DNA from: Whitmania pigra
Taxonomy: Eukaryota > Annelida > Clitellata > Hirudinida > Haemopidae
Direction of reading: 5' to 3'
NCBI GenBank assembly: GCA_021613335.1
Contig: JAJTWR010000254.1
Location: forward strand, 447,501 to 511,500
DNA length: 64,000 nucleotides
Below the pieces are notes generated by a model that saw only the letters and a program-made list of their open reading frames with translations, was not told the origin of the DNA and searched no databases. Shown here piece after piece: positions 1-12,430 of this stretch. The translations under genes were made by a program, and so were the position numbers. The stretch's first letter is position 1, and the number at the start of each line of letters is the position of its first letter.

Positions 1-776
1 AGCCTAGCAAAGCTAAGAGATATTTTTCTTAATGCAATGATTATATCTCATATGTGATTGTTATACAGGTATGTTGGAAAGCAGTTGGAAAGATTGCAAT
101 TTTGTAATAGCTGAAAAAACAAGAGCCCCAAATCATTTATGTGAATTAAATTAAACCTCCAAGTAAGATTTATTCTTGAAATAAATTAATGTGGTATACC
201 AATTGATTATTGATAGCACTCTGACAAAGAGGATAGTGATGATGATGACATTGTTATTCCTGACAATGAACCTTACCACCCAAAATACATCCTTGTCAGA
301 ACTGAAGAGGACCAAGCAAATTCACCTTTATTATTTACCGATATTTATGTTTGCATAAGGATGCATTGGTTAGCTCAAGGTGTTTCCTTCCAGCATATGG
401 CAGTAGTGGTAATGGTCATGATATAGGATGATGAGATCCTACTCTGAACTGCCACGGAGCACCATTGTAATGGATGTTATATATGTTTATGTAAAGTGAT
501 TTTTTTGCATTGGTTTGGTTACCTAAATCAATCTAAATGTCGGATATCCATAAAAACTTTGTTTCATGTGTATTTTGCAATTCTCAATTGGCAATTTGCT
601 CGATAAATCTGTTTCAACTTCAAGATATGATGAAAAAACCATGATGAAGCAATCAAGATGGACAAAAACAAATGAGCCAAGTAATTTTTATTAGTGTGAA
701 ATAAAGTAAACAAAAATATTCAGTTAATTTTCATTTTCGGGCTTAGCAGGTCTCGAGGTGTTTAAATCACGTTTAT

Positions 777-1260
777 TGTTCCACACTCCAAAATCATCAT
801 ACAAAATTCATATTTGGAAAGAAAACGAAAATATTTTGATAAGCATTCGATCAGTAAACGCTGCATAGTTAACGAATAAAAAGACTTATACTAGAAGGAC
901 TTCCGCCTAACGTGTCACACGATATTTGAAGCAAGTACATTATTCCACAATGTTATAGGCTAATAAGGTATACATATTTGAAAAATAGAAATCTTAACAA
1001 ACATTTTGATGCACATTTCATCAGTCAAAATGTCGCGGTTATTGAGTAAAAGGACTTGTAAGACAATCCATTACTGGAAGATCTTCCGCCTAACGTGCCT
1101 CGCAATATTTCAAGCACGTATATTGTTCCACAATTTTCTAAACTAACAAGGCATACATATTTGGAAAATAGAAATCTTAACAAACATTTTGATACACATT
1201 TCATCAGTTGAAAAGTCGTGATTACTGAGTAAGAAGACTTTTGAACGAATTCCTCAAATT
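777..1260. repeat. Diverged tandem repeat, about 2.5 units of roughly 185 bp
   Basis: The same phrases recur in order about every 185 bases: a start resembling ATTGTTCCACA, then CATATTTGGAAA, ATTTTGAT with CAT.TCATCAGT, then a GAGTAA-AAGACTT stretch and CTTCCGCCTAACGTG. The phrases are seen near 777-900, 945-1090 and 1128-1235. The third unit runs into the inverted-repeat arm. No coding meaning is evident. Confidence 0.6.
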
Positions 1261-1460
1261 CCTAATAACTTCAAAAATTTGAAAATCTTCCTACAATTGA
1301 TATACAACCATTTTTGAAAAACATTTGAAACGTAGTTTCCAAATATTATAATTTGAAATTTCGCATTAGAAATTAAATTTGAGTGTCTGCTAACTTCAGC
1401 TACCTTAAAGACTAGGTTTTTACCATTATATAAGTGTCTGCTGGCGGAAGACAAGTCAAT
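1085..1460 (-). repeat. Left arm of inverted repeat bracketing ICE2
   Basis: Read on the minus strand, this arm matches the plus strand at 6868-7250 over about 380 bases with scattered differences. Shared phrases include ACTTGTCTTCC.CCAGCAGA, AAATGTTTGTTAAGATTTCTA and TTGTGGAACAA. In translation both arms give residues like CRKIFKFLKLLGI. The two arms face each other with the whole ICE2 gene between them. It may be two copies of a dispersed repeat or the ends of a larger element. Confidence 0.65.
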
Positions 1461-1876
1461 TATAGCATACTTTTTTGTAGCATAAACTTCTGAATCCGAA
1501 TACAAGGCAGGCTTGTATGTCGTTTGACGTTTTGAAAAATTTCTTGAATTTGACATTTTAATTTTTAGGGTTTTATTCAACATCGGCTTAATGCATTTTT
1601 AAAGATAATATTGTAAATTTGTAGAACGTTGTTTTTGTTGCAATACAACTAAAATGGTAAAATACCTATGTTACGAGTATTAAATCAATTTTTAGAATAT
1701 TTAAAATTTTATCGACTAATAAAAGCAACGAGAAAGTGGAAGTATAGCGGGAAGGGTTTTTCGTATCTTTGCCTAAATTAAAAACAGTCCCTATAAACAT
1801 TTTATTTGTTATTGGAATATGGGAATGCGATTGCTTTAGTTAGGCAAAGAACTGACTAAACTGAAAATGAACTGGT

Positions 1877-4800
1877 TTGTCTATTAACTCATTTTTTAAT
1901 GAAATTTGTTTGTCATTCATTTCGTTGGAATCGCGAAGTAGTTTTAGAAACTATGCACTGTTTTATAGGAATACTCCACTCATCAATGGGTTTCCCGGCC
2001 AGCCTTTTATTTCGAAGGAAAGCTTTAAACTTTATTCAATAAGTCCAGACTATGAGCTGATGGATTTGGACTGGTTGCCAGATTTCGATGTTGACCAGCC
2101 TACTGTTGAGCCAGTTAGGGAAGCGACGAAGGAAAAAAGTCATGTCAAAAATGACAAAACTATTAAGTAAGAAACAACTGATCTGTTAATTGATTGAGTT
2201 AAGTGCAACCATTTTAATTTGTAAAATGGGTCTTAGATTTAGGATTTTTTCTCTAAAAAATAAAAATGTAAAAAAATTAAATCTTAAATTTCCATCAACA
2301 AGGTTTGAAATTTTTTCTCAAATTAAGCATAAATTGAACATTTTCAAAAACAGGCAGAAAAGACTCCCTCAACCCTTCTCAGCTCTGACGAGCGATCAGC
2401 AGATGAAATATTTGGAATTGTGCTTGAAGTACCGCTTTAACAAACCAACAAACCATGAGGAACAGAAGGAGTTGAGCATGCTTAAGGTAAGAATCATTAC
2501 ATTTTGCAACATGCAGTGTTGGATTTCAACCAATTAAATGATTGTTTTAGCAATAGTTAACGGATATATATATTTAAAACATTTAAGTTTTCACTGAAGA
2601 GCACTAACTTGTTTAACAGGAACTTCAAGGAGTTGTTTCTGCCGAACAAAGAGAATTCATGACTTACTTAAGGAATTTAGCTGAACTCAATGCAGAGAAT
2701 TATTTGCAAATGTTTTCTCCTGCTGAGAACTACATAAACGTTTGTTATTTTGGTACAATTCCATTGCGAGTTTTATAATGTTTAATTTTAATGATTTTTA
2801 CCTCTTTAGAGCTACATTGCAAATCTTAAGGAAAGAGTGCGTAGCTACCCGCAATATTACGTCTCGTACAATGCTGTTAATTTTGCACCAACACCTGAAA
2901 GCCAAATCACAAACATTTTCTACAGGAAGAATCTTCTCCTAGAAATGGTTATTTATGGTTATGTAATTCATGCTTTTATACAATATAGCTTTACAAACTC
3001 AGGATATAGTTTACATTTTCGTTTGATGTTTTGAATTTAAATATGCAAAGTTGATTTATATTTCAGGGTCAAGTGTCTAGAGCCCTCCTTCCTACTCTAG
3101 AAAAGTCAAAGTGTTTTTTGCCTCGAAACTTGAGTAAGCTTAAGAAGGCTAACAACGGTCCTCATAAAGTGAGCTATTTTGTATTTGTCTTTGTTTCGAC
3201 TCTTGTTTGTAGGAAATGGCTGAATGTTGTTTGTTTGTAGGAGGTGAGTCGAGACGGAAACGTCGACAAGTTGGCGGAATTGGTCGAAGCCGACATGGCC
3301 ATGTCATACGCTGCGCTGGAGTGCCTGTTTGACAACCATGCACCACATTTTGACAGACAGTGGGAGTTGCCTCTCACTGTAAAGCGAGGTGAGATGTCTT
3401 TTCGCTGCTAATGAATTTCATTTCAATTGCTACTTATTGATCGTGCAACACATGTTATAGAATTTCTCCTTTGCATTGTTGATACACGAATAGTTTTGTT
3501 GTGTCAGCACATATGCTTGGCAGACTATTTGAGTTGTGAATTTTGGCCTGCTCTAATTTTGTTGTTTTGAGTATGAGCTGCATTTCATTTCAGTTCAATT
3601 AAAAAGTTATTCTGACTTGTTTGGTCCTGAATTTCTGCTTTCGAATTCAACTTACAAATACAGTTTTGATATGTTTATTGTCATTTCTAAGATTCTAGGG
3701 GCAGAAAGTTGGTCATCATCGATGATCCTTTCGTGGCGAAGGAAATGACGGTTCCAGAAAAGAATCGAATGTTTCACGACATCTTGTTGAAGAGCTTCCT
3801 CATTCACCCGAACCACAAAAACTTCTTCGACTTGGACACGAGGAGCGAAAACCTCGGCAACTTGAAGGATCGCATCTGGGACGACACCGAGGAAGCGGAG
3901 GGGGATGGGGAAGGAGACAAAAGGTGTCTCAAGGAGCATTTTGAGAGCTTGTTCGAGGGGAACCACCTGACGGATTTGGAGCGAGGGGTGATCTCGGACA
4001 TTCCGTCCACGAGCGAAGAATTTTCTCGGTCGGTCGTTGTCGAGGAGGACTCAAGCGATGCTGAAAACCTCGTCATTGATGCATTTGGCGACGGACCTCC
4101 CTCGCCCATCGTTTCTTACGACGGACAAAATGACGAGAAGCCACCTCAAAAGGGTTCCAACGTTTCCGGCCAAGCTATCTTACAAAATCCTGCCAAAAAA
4201 ATGTTTGTTTCTGCTTTTAATTTCATTAATCAACTTGTTCCATGGGAATAATTAATATAATAATAATAATTAATGATTTAATAATTAATAATAATATATA
4301 ATAATTAATTTTAATAAAATTCCAATCTTCCCAGGAAAATCGAACCTCAATCTGCACAAAGCCTGCAAAAGAGCAATCTGCTCGATGCAATCTTGGAGCA
4401 GCAGTCGATGATGCTCAGTTCTGCTCCTAATGGCCAAGGGAGGGAAGTCCCCACAAATGTTCACAATCCCGAGCAGCATCTGAGCCTTCAATTCAACAAT
4501 CAACCTGGTTGCTCTTCTCAACCTTTTTGTTGTCAAGTCTATGTTTTTATTGCTAAAGTAGTTTTAAATTATTTACGTTTAAGTTAAAGTAGTTTCAAAT
4601 GTTTTAAATTATTTACGCTTACTTTAAATTAGTTTTAAATGTTTTAAATGAATCAACGTTCCAGTTGTAACCTGCGACGGATATGAGAGGCCCACAGAAA
4701 GAAATGTTTCGTACAGTTTGTGGATGATGGGGAAGTTGAATGTCGTTTTGAAGGATCATTATCATGGATACGTAAAGATCAAGAAATTTGTGGGTTTAAT

Positions 4801-6112
4801 TGCATTAATCAATGTTATCTGAATTATTGGTAATTCTGACAAATACATGGCATTTGATGATTTAGTTTATATTCACTTATGCCATATTAATCTACTATTA
4901 ACACTACTTTACTATTAATATTAGTCAACTATTAATACTACTCTACTACTAACATTGTTTTTCTATTAATAGAACTATTATTATAAACGTTTACAAAATT
5001 GCCTTTAGGGTAGTTGCTTCATAGATCTGTTCACGAAGATGGAGTACCAGAAGAGTCACGGATTTGAGCAGTTGTCCGAGAGCGAGTTGAGTCGCATGTG
5101 GTTGGCACTGCAGATGAAACCTTCCATTAAGAACATTCTACTTGGTTGGTGCACCAACAAATTTGATGTTTCCCTCCATTACAACAAAAGTACTTAAATA
5201 ATTTGTTTACATCAGGTCGTGTCGACGCCTTTACGTCGGAATTCTTGAAGCATGAAAAAGTCATGAGGGAAAATTTAAATTGGAATTTTAAGTCAGTGAT
5301 TTGTTTCATGAAAATAAATGTTTTATAAATGATATGACGTTAGTAAGTTATACTAACGTGACCACTATTTTTATTTCAGTAAATGTCTGCAACAGCTCCA
5401 AGTTATTCTTAAAACTTGTGGAGAGTCAGTTCATTTGTTCTTGTGTTTTGGTTGTTGAATATTATGCTACTATTAAGTCTATTCAATATAAATGTTTAAT
5501 CATTAATTCTTTCAATTTTTCATTGACCTTTGATACAATTGCATTATTAAGACTGGATTTCGGATCGTTCTTGATCTCCCATACTCAGGGCAGCAAAAAT
5601 TTTCAGATCAAGAAGACCACAAACAACCAAAAGTAAATGTCAATTGTTAATTATTATTATTTATTTAAATAAATGCAGTTTTAATGGTTTTAGCGGTGCC
5701 TACAACTTATATCTTGCCTACGAACAAGCTGAAGTAAAGCTCAGTGCACACAAAACATTTGAGAGACATTGGCTGCCAATTGATCTCAATGTCTCTGGGA
5801 AGTTTACTCCCGTCTCCAGGATCCCCTGCACTTTTGAACCCCGAGGTGAGTCATCAACAATTTCTTATGGATTCAATTATTTTAATGTTCAATAATTTGT
5901 TATGGACTTCATTATTTAATTATTTTGTTTGTTGCTGAATAAAAGGCTGCCTGAATGTGTATTTAACACATATTTTTATTACTGCTTGAATCTACTATAA
6001 AATGGATGGCATTTGTTTTAATTAATTTTCCATACTCTGTATTTAATAGTTTTATCCATTTGCAGACACGAAGAAGTCAAATAACATAAAATCTAAGAAG
6101 AAAAAAAAATAG
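1877..6112 (+). CDS. ICE2: Little elongation complex subunit 2 (NARG2/ICE2 family)
   Basis: Multi-exon gene for the ICE2 subunit of the little elongation complex, which in animals helps RNA polymerase II transcribe small nuclear RNA genes. Exons read by eye: about 1877-2166, 2354-2486, 2620-2739, 2810-2947, 3067-3168, 3241-3388, 3699-about 4250, about 4335-4530, 4665-4789, 5009-5144, 5216-5291, 5380-about 5423, 5552-5632, 5694-5845 and 6066-6112. The NARG2 C-terminal domain is clear: YSLWMMGKLNVVLKD, LTK-type MEYQKSHGFEQLSESELSR, GRVDAFTSEFL, FGSFLISHTQGS, HWLPIDLN and SRIPCTFEPR. The middle part SYAALECLFDNHAPHFDRQW also fits the family. The protein ends in a short lysine-rich tail (DTKKSNNIKSKKKKK). 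The start codon is unresolved: no ATG opens the first exon in frame, so a 5' exon or alternative start is likely. The phase at the 3388/3699 junction does not close and needs a transcript. Shorter in its central acidic region than vertebrate ICE2. Confidence 0.88.
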
Positions 6113-6601
6113 TCATTTGTTTTTGATTTTGTTAACTGATGTTGTTATTCAAATTCATATTGGACTGTTTCAATTGAACTCGCAGTTTTGAATTTAATTT
6201 AAAATGCTTTTTGTTGGAGGTGGAGAATATCATTAAAACTTTGAAAAATCGATTACTTATTAGGAGCAAAACAAGCAAAATCTGAGTTGGAAGTGCTGAA
6301 TGCTTGCGCTATTAGAACGATGTTATAATTTTGTTTCCATTGGTTATGAGGTTAGCAGGCGGAAACCATGGGGACAACCACATAATTCGCTAATTACGAG
6401 TTCAATTATTCACTTTTGTGGATATCATCGTTCGATTGTAAATTTTCAAATACAATTCCAGCAACAAGCAGGCTTTTTTAAGTAATCGTGAAATATCCTT
6501 TACATCCAGACAGCTAAAAGTTGTTGTTGGCTACGCGGTCAAAATGCACTTATTGTAAATATTATCTTCTATATAAACCAAGAATCAGTAAAATATTAAT
6601 T

Positions 6602-6710
6602 GCGTGGTCGAGTGGCTAAGACTTCGCCTCACGATGACACCGCGGATTCGAATCTCGTTGTGGGGGCACAATAATAATCTGGCTATGCAACGTTAATAAA
6701 CAACTTCAAC
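6602..6710 (+). mobile_element. tRNA-derived SINE with 11-bp target duplication
   Basis: Starts GCGTGGTCGAGTGGCTAAG, a good RNA polymerase III A box of Leu/Ser-tRNA type, followed 40 bases on by the B box GGATTCGAATC and the tail ATGCAACGTTAATAAA. The flanks AAATATTAATT occur at 6591-6601 and 6711-6721, which fixes the ends. Related copies lie at 9488-9603 and 12089-12187. Confidence 0.85.
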
Positions 6711-6867
6711 AAATATTAATTTGAAGTTTATCAAATTTCTATTTTATTAATAAAAAATGTTGTCTGACAGGGAGAGGGGGCAGCTTGAGGTCTTCAGACA
6801 AGCAAAATTAGTCGATCAGGGAAATTACCCAGTCGATCCAAGACTGTCATCTGGAACTACTTAAAGC

Positions 6868-7250
6868 AACTTGTCTTCCACCAGCAGAAACTTATATATT
6901 GGTAAAAGCCTAGTCTCTAAAGTAGCTGAAGTTAGCAGACTCTCACATTTAATTTCTAATGCGAAGTTAGAAATTATAATATTTGGAAACTGCGTTTCAA
7001 ACGCTTTTCAAAAATGGTTACATATCAATTGTAGGAAAATTTTCAATTTTTTGAAGTTATTGGGAATTTGTGGAATTCGTTTAAAAGTCCTCTCAGTAAC
7101 CATGACATCTCGACTGATGAAAGGTGCATAAGAATGTTTATTAAGATTTCTACTTTCGAAATATGTTTGCTTTGTTATCATTTAAATTTGTGGAACAACA
7201 TATAACGTAGAACATACAGCTTTAAATGTCTCAAGACATATTAAGCGGAA
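6868..7250 (+). repeat. Right arm of inverted repeat bracketing ICE2
   Basis: Plus-strand partner of 1085-1460. It contains an 86-codon frame at 6871-7131 whose translation (KSLVSKVAEVSRLSHL, CRKIFNFLKLLGI) parallels the minus frame in the left arm. It ends just before a GC-rich stretch at 7250-7310 (GGGACGCCCCTTGAGGGGGG), itself palindromic and probably the tip of another small element. Confidence 0.65.
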
Positions 7251-7659
7251 GTCAGGGACGCCCCTTGAGGGGGGCAAGGGGGGAAGCTTGCCCCCCTACT
7301 TGGAACAGACTGAAATAAGTTGAGAAAATTAGGATTTAAAATTTAAATGCATATTATAATAATTCCTACAAGGTTTAGGATTTAAAGTTACAACAAATAT
7401 TTAAAATGAAATAATGTCAGCAGACGCCCATCTCTCTTGGTATTAAATTAAATTCGCCATTGGTTGGATATTTCGTTGTCTTGGTGATTTTGTTTACTTT
7501 CATAATTTGTTGAAGGTTATTTGAAAGTTTGAGTTTTTTGATACGTGTTATAATAAGCGCTTAAATGGTAGTAATAACAAATATTACTATAGTTTAATAA
7601 GTCTAATCAAGAAGTTGTTATTACAATTCCGCAATAATTATCAGTAAATAGTACATCTT

Positions 7660-8030
7660 ATGGCTCTTTATAATCCTTGTTTAAAAGGATGGTTTGAGGA
7701 CGTTAAGCTGAGACCTTATCATGTTTCATATCTGAGCCATAGATCGCAAAATGTTGTTCAATTAATTGCGAACACGCTCAAAAGTAAAATCATTAAAGAC
7801 ATTTCTGACAATCAGTTCTACACTGTGACGGCGGATCCAACATCAGGTAATTCGAAGAAAGACATGTTGACTATTGTAATCCGTTTCGTCAATCAGGAAG
7901 GAATTGCAAATGAAAAACTCTTGCAAATAACCAAAATAACTGACAAGACTGGCGCCGGAATAGGAAAGAGTATAGTCAGTTGCTTGCAACGCAATGCCGT
8001 TGATACTGACAATCTTTCTTTTCAATCTTA
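7660..8030 (+). pseudogene. hAT-type (DUF4371/ZMYM1-like) transposase fragment
   Basis: A 123-codon frame resembles the DUF4371 region of TTF/ZMYM1-like hAT transposases: RSQNVVQLIANTLKSKIIKD, then DNQFYTVTADPTSGNSKKDM and TIVIRFVNQEGIANEKLL, then a TGAGIGKSIVSCLQRNAVD stretch where the family usually has TG.GLA..I...L...GID. Complete members are several hundred residues longer. Upstream and downstream parts are missing or frame-broken, so this is a remnant. No ends or target duplication were found. Confidence 0.65.
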
Positions 8031-8689
8031 ATTAAGATTTGTCCATTAAAATTTCTACTTTGTCACATTCAGTTATGGCTGTGTTAAATAAAAAAACAAC
8101 CCAATCACTCTACATACGGGAGCTAGTATTTACATGCTTGAAGCAAGCTTCCGATATTATCTCTTTAATGAAATCCGATGCAGCACATTATTTATTAATG
8201 CATAAGACATAAAGATATTTCAAATACATAATATACAGCCGTCATATTGATTTTCGGTTATCTCGATTCTTTTTAGCTTTCGGCAAACCCTCGTACAACA
8301 TGAGATGGCCTGTCTTTGCGTGTTGTCTAAATATCTACTGCACAACATATTAATTAGTTTCCTAAAATATATAGCTTAATAATTAACAAGTGTTAAAAAG
8401 TGTATTATTTAAGTTTACTTATGTAAATATGTTAACAATTTATGGCAAAAATTTGGTCTCCAAGCATTGATAACTTACATTATGAAGTCACATGTGCAGA
8501 GTCCAGTTTCCAAATATCTTAATATTTGTCTGTTAATATGTGCATTTAGGTATTTAGAACAATTTTGTAAATAATTGATACCAAACTGCAAAATAGCTAC
8601 CTGTTAGAGGTTACGTAAAAGTTACATTGAAAGGCAGTCAGGAGTATCTAAAAAACTCTAGTTAATTATTCATTCTGCAATGTCAATAA

Positions 8690-10105
8690 ATCATAATGTG
8701 GTCATTTCTTTCTACTATATTTAAACTACTAGAGAGACTCACCCTTTCTAGAATTGGTCCCCATATTACCAAATCCTCTAACGTTTCTCCATTCCAATCT
8801 GCCTACAGACCTGGCTTCTCCACAGGGACCACTCTTTCCCACATTTTCAACAATTTATCCCACATCTGTGGAAATCGCCACTGTGCCGTCATGGTCAACC
8901 TAGATCTATCGGCAGCCTTTGACACCATCAGCTATAGCATATTGTAAGAAAGACTTCACTCCGACTTTGGTATCGATGGCCTCGAACTCTCTTGGCTCTA
9001 TTCTTGCCTCTCCAACAGATCTCAATAAGTTAAGCTAGGTTGCCACACTTCCTCTTCTGCTGCTCTCCTTGCTGGTGTTCCCCCGGGCTCCTAGGACCCT
9101 TACTTTTTACCACCTACACTCATCCCTGTCAGACATCTTCAAAAATTTTGACGTGTCCTTCCATCAATATGCGGACGACACAAGTCTCTACTCTATCCTC
9201 TCCAGAAACAAAGGCTCCGTTCAACTAGACAACCTGTGAACGTGCCATTAATGACTGGCATCTCGTCAACTTTATCCAACTCAACCTGTAAAAATCTGGA
9301 ATGATGTTTATCGGCACACCTAAGCAGCTCAAGAACCTACATCCCCATCCTCAATAAATATCGCCGGTACCCTTCTTCCTTCTTCTTCTACCCTAAAACT
9401 CCTCGGTGTTAATTTTGACTCCCACCTCAGCTTCAAGCAACACGCCTCCATCATAATAAAATCTTGCAATCGTCTCATCTGGGTAATGTGCACCCGCATG
9501 GCCTAACGGCTAAGGCTGCGCCTCTCATCATGGCAGCACGGGATTCAAACCCCTCTCACGATGGCAGCACGAGATGCAACGAACGTTAATAAAACATTAC
9601 TTTTCATCTGGGTAATCCTAAATATCCGTCCGTTCTTTTCGGTTGATATGACTGATGCTCTGGTCCTCTCCCGCTTTGACTACCGCAACTCTCTCCTGTA
9701 TGGAACTTAGGACTCCCTTATCCTTTCCCTTCAGCGCATCCAAACAAGTTAACTAAACTTTTTCTCCTTGACCATAATCTTAACAGCTCCGAGGCCCTGT
9801 TGCAACTGCACTGGCTACCCATAAATTAGCATATCATTTAAAAATCCAGTCCCCATTATCTCTATCAGCTCATTCACCACCGCCAAATCCCCGATCATCC
9901 GCTTATCTTCTACACTTCTTCACCAACCAGTCCATAAATCATCCATCTTCAACCGAGGCTTTTTCCATGCCTCGCCCGACGTCTGGAACAACTTGCCTCC
10001 CATCATCCGGTCCCAGCCCATGCTCGAGCTCTTCAAGCGTCAGCTGAAGATCTACCTTTTCAAGACATCCACGCAGGAACCAAGGCGCCATATAAATGAA
10101 CTATT
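8690..10105 (+). mobile_element. Decayed copy of the 28.8-31.9 kb LINE family
   Basis: Remains of the reverse-transcriptase half of a CR1/L2-like LINE, very close to the element at 28783-31880. Shared stretches include KLLERLTLSRIGPHITKSSN, FQSAYRPGFST and LDLSAAFDTI, followed after several stops by the QYADD-type active-site region near 9165 and a C-terminal part ending in AVWNNLPPIIRSQ-like sequence near 9980-10030. It ends at the family tail AAGGCGCCATA near 10083. It keeps about 190 bp of the C-terminal coding region that the 29 kb copy has lost. A SINE interrupts it at 9488-9603. Not functional. Confidence 0.85.
9488..9603 (+). mobile_element. tRNA-derived SINE inserted in the LINE copy
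   Basis: Perfect 13-bp duplications TCATCTGGGTAAT at 9475-9487 and 9604-9616 flank a 116-bp unit. It has an A box (TGGCCTAACGGCTAAGG), a partly duplicated B-box area (GGGATTCAAACCCC) and the tail GATGCAACGAACGTTAATAA. It is younger than the LINE fragment it splits. Same family as 6602-6710. Confidence 0.88.
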
Positions 10106-12075
10106 AATATTATTATTGAAACTAATCACAATTATTGGTTTTCGTTATTTGTCAGAAACTTTTTAATTTATTTTTGTTATAAACTTTCTATTTTCACTTT
10201 CAACTCAGAAAAGAAATCAGGGAGAAAACTAGACCTGGAAAAAGGGAAGAATTTAGTCACAGGGAAAGATTGGCAAAAGATATAGATGAATACAAAAATA
10301 ATGACACATGTAGATATCAATGCTGGCGAAATAAGTATTGTAAAGTTCTTTCTTCCAACTATCGGGATATATCGTAACGAGCAGAATAAAATCGAAGTAA
10401 CACAACAAGATTCTAATATTTGGAAATTCTATTCTATTCAAAATCAAAAAGCGTCGATGTCAATGCGAAAGAAAACAGCAGCTAACAATAACTAATTACA
10501 ATAACCTCTACAACAGTCGCTCACAAAACCTCTCACAAAATTCGTCTGCCACTTTCCCTCGCGACGCCCCAAATTCTCTTTCACCAACAGTCTCTCTGAG
10601 CTCGTCTGCCCGTTGCCTTACATGCACATGCAGCGAAGGCATGTAAAAGATCTTCAAAGCGCATCCACTCATTGAATCGTGTGGTCCCAGGCAGACAACA
10701 AAAACGCCGCATCACGTTCATCACACCTCCGCGACATAAAATAAAAGGAATTAAGTAAATTAGATAACATAATTAAATATAGTCAGGACACTGACATGCA
10801 TAATAAATATTGTTTTAAGTAAGGTAGGATATTAATATATTTTAGCGGAGTTGTTTTTCTAGTTAAAACTTGTTAAACAATTTAAAAATGAGTGGTTTTA
10901 AAACTAAACCTATTTCAACGAAGATAAATCACCGTTGACCGACATGAATAAAATGATAAAGTGTAAGGTGTGATGTAGGCTACATCATGCATCCAAACGT
11001 ATGTTACCCAAAGAAAACATTCGGAATTGTTGAAGAATCTGGATAATTAAATCTTAATTAAAAATTGATTTTGTAGCACCTGAAAATTAGATTTTCAGCA
11101 GACATAAAATTCCCATCAGAGGATAAAAATAATTTTCATGAAAAGTTTTAGTGCGAAGACAAAAATAGTTTTAGAAACTATAATTTTTCTTTTTTTCACA
11201 TTACGATTCACATATTTTTGAGCTGTGAAATTGAAAAAAATTGATCCAACAAAGGTTTTCATGATTTTCTTTGGTGCTCCAAAGCATTTGAGAACGCAAA
11301 AAATGGTGCAATGACACAATCGCGCTTTATCCATTTTTTTCTGATCCAACTGAGAATTTAAAGAAAATCGTTTAATAAAAAGACAGTGATTGTTTTGTTA
11401 CAAAGTGAAATTTGTGCTTAATTATTGCTAACTTTCACTTTTTCTTTCATCTTTTTGATTTTCTCTGACACCTAAAAATGCAAATAATTGAAAATGTATG
11501 CAAGTCAGCTGTGATAAACAAATCAATAATATGGGTTATATGGACTTTATGGATGATATGAATACCGTGTGAAACGTTAGTTTTCAGTTAATAAAAGCAA
11601 ATCAAAAAGTCACTTTACAAAAATAGGTAATAATTTTGCTTGAATGTTTGACAAAAGATATATCGTTGGATATTTATAAATACTTATGGATACTTATAAA
11701 ATGTTGGATGTCTTTAATTTAAAAAAAAAAGCTGTTAGCGTAGGAAATATTAACATAATCCTCTAACGCCGATTGGTGATAAAATAAAACAATTTTTAGT
11801 TAGTGGATGCCTAAGACCGATTAGATATTAGGTATTAGGAGTTAATTGAAGGACACCGCATTGAGAATCTATAAAATAATGTCGCTATATGAGCTACATT
11901 TTTTTAGCGCATTATAAATCATTACATATTGCTAAAAAAACTTGAAGATTACGCCATCAGCAGTGTTTTGAATTGAGTATCTGCGCATGTAAGATGAAAA
12001 ATAGATACATATACTTCCGGAACTTAACCATAAATTTATTTCTAAATTTAAATAGCCAACTTATCTTTCTCAATC
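10106..12075. other. AT-rich intergenic stretch, nothing recognised
   Basis: Small frames occur (10286-10495 plus, 11116-11349 minus), but neither resembles a known family nor shows convincing splice partners. No repeats with clear ends were seen. Confidence 0.5.
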
Positions 12076-12088
12076 TCATCCTTAACAG

Positions 12089-12187
12089 TTACTTATAGAA
12101 ACTCTTGCATGCGGCTAGCAATTGAACGTCTAACGGAGCTATACCAAAGCGAGAGCCTTAACCACTCGGCCCCCATACGTCCTATGG
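12089..12187 (-). mobile_element. tRNA-derived SINE, minus strand
   Basis: Read on the minus strand it has GGCCGAGTGGTTAAGGC (A box) and a diverged B-box region near GTTCAATTGC. Perfect 13-bp duplications TCATCCTTAACAG flank it at 12076-12088 and 12188-12200. It belongs with the SINEs at 6602 and 9488 by its A box. Confidence 0.82.
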
Positions 12188-12199
12188 TCATCCTTAACA

Positions 12200-12430
12200 G
12201 CACTGAATGCCAGTGCACTGGTTTCCTGTATACCTTCGTATCATCTTTAAAATCTTTTTAATCACCTTTCGCACTCTAACTGCATCCACCCTTCTCATTC
12301 ACTGCCGTCAAATCCTTTACCACTTTCGTTCATCCTCTAAAATTCATTTACACCAACTAATCCATAGACTTTTCCTGCGCCTTGCATGCCGTCTGGAACA
12401 TCTTGCCCTTTGCAAGCGTCAGTATAGACC
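12200..12430 (+). mobile_element. Short fragment of the same LINE family
   Basis: The frame from 12207 reads HWFPVYLRIIFKIFLITFRT, the conserved 'LHWLPV..RI.FKIL' region of CR1/L2-type LINE C-termini. It is followed by SSKIHLHQLIHR and a CRLEHL stretch that parallels 28830-29270. Only this C-terminal part remains. Confidence 0.75.

Larger units (their letters stand above)
1..1876. other. Intergenic region upstream of ICE2, no gene seen
   Basis: No open frame here resembles a known protein. The sequence is AT-rich. From about 777 to 1260 it carries a diverged tandem repeat, and 1085-1460 is one arm of an inverted repeat whose partner lies beyond ICE2 at 6868-7250. The only sizeable frame (1254-1583, minus) lies in that arm and its translation reappears on the plus strand at 6871, so it belongs to the repeat and is not a gene. 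The ICE2 promoter should lie near the 3' end of this stretch, but I see no convincing TATA box. Confidence 0.6.

Noticed and set aside
2742..3034. Two overlapping frames of about 65 residues within ICE2
   Set aside because: One is an out-of-frame shadow of the 2810-2947 exon; the other is that exon plus intron read-through.
6602..6680. A functional Leu/Ser tRNA gene
   Set aside because: It has A and B boxes, but the arms do not fold as a proper tRNA, and target duplications plus a shared tail show a SINE.
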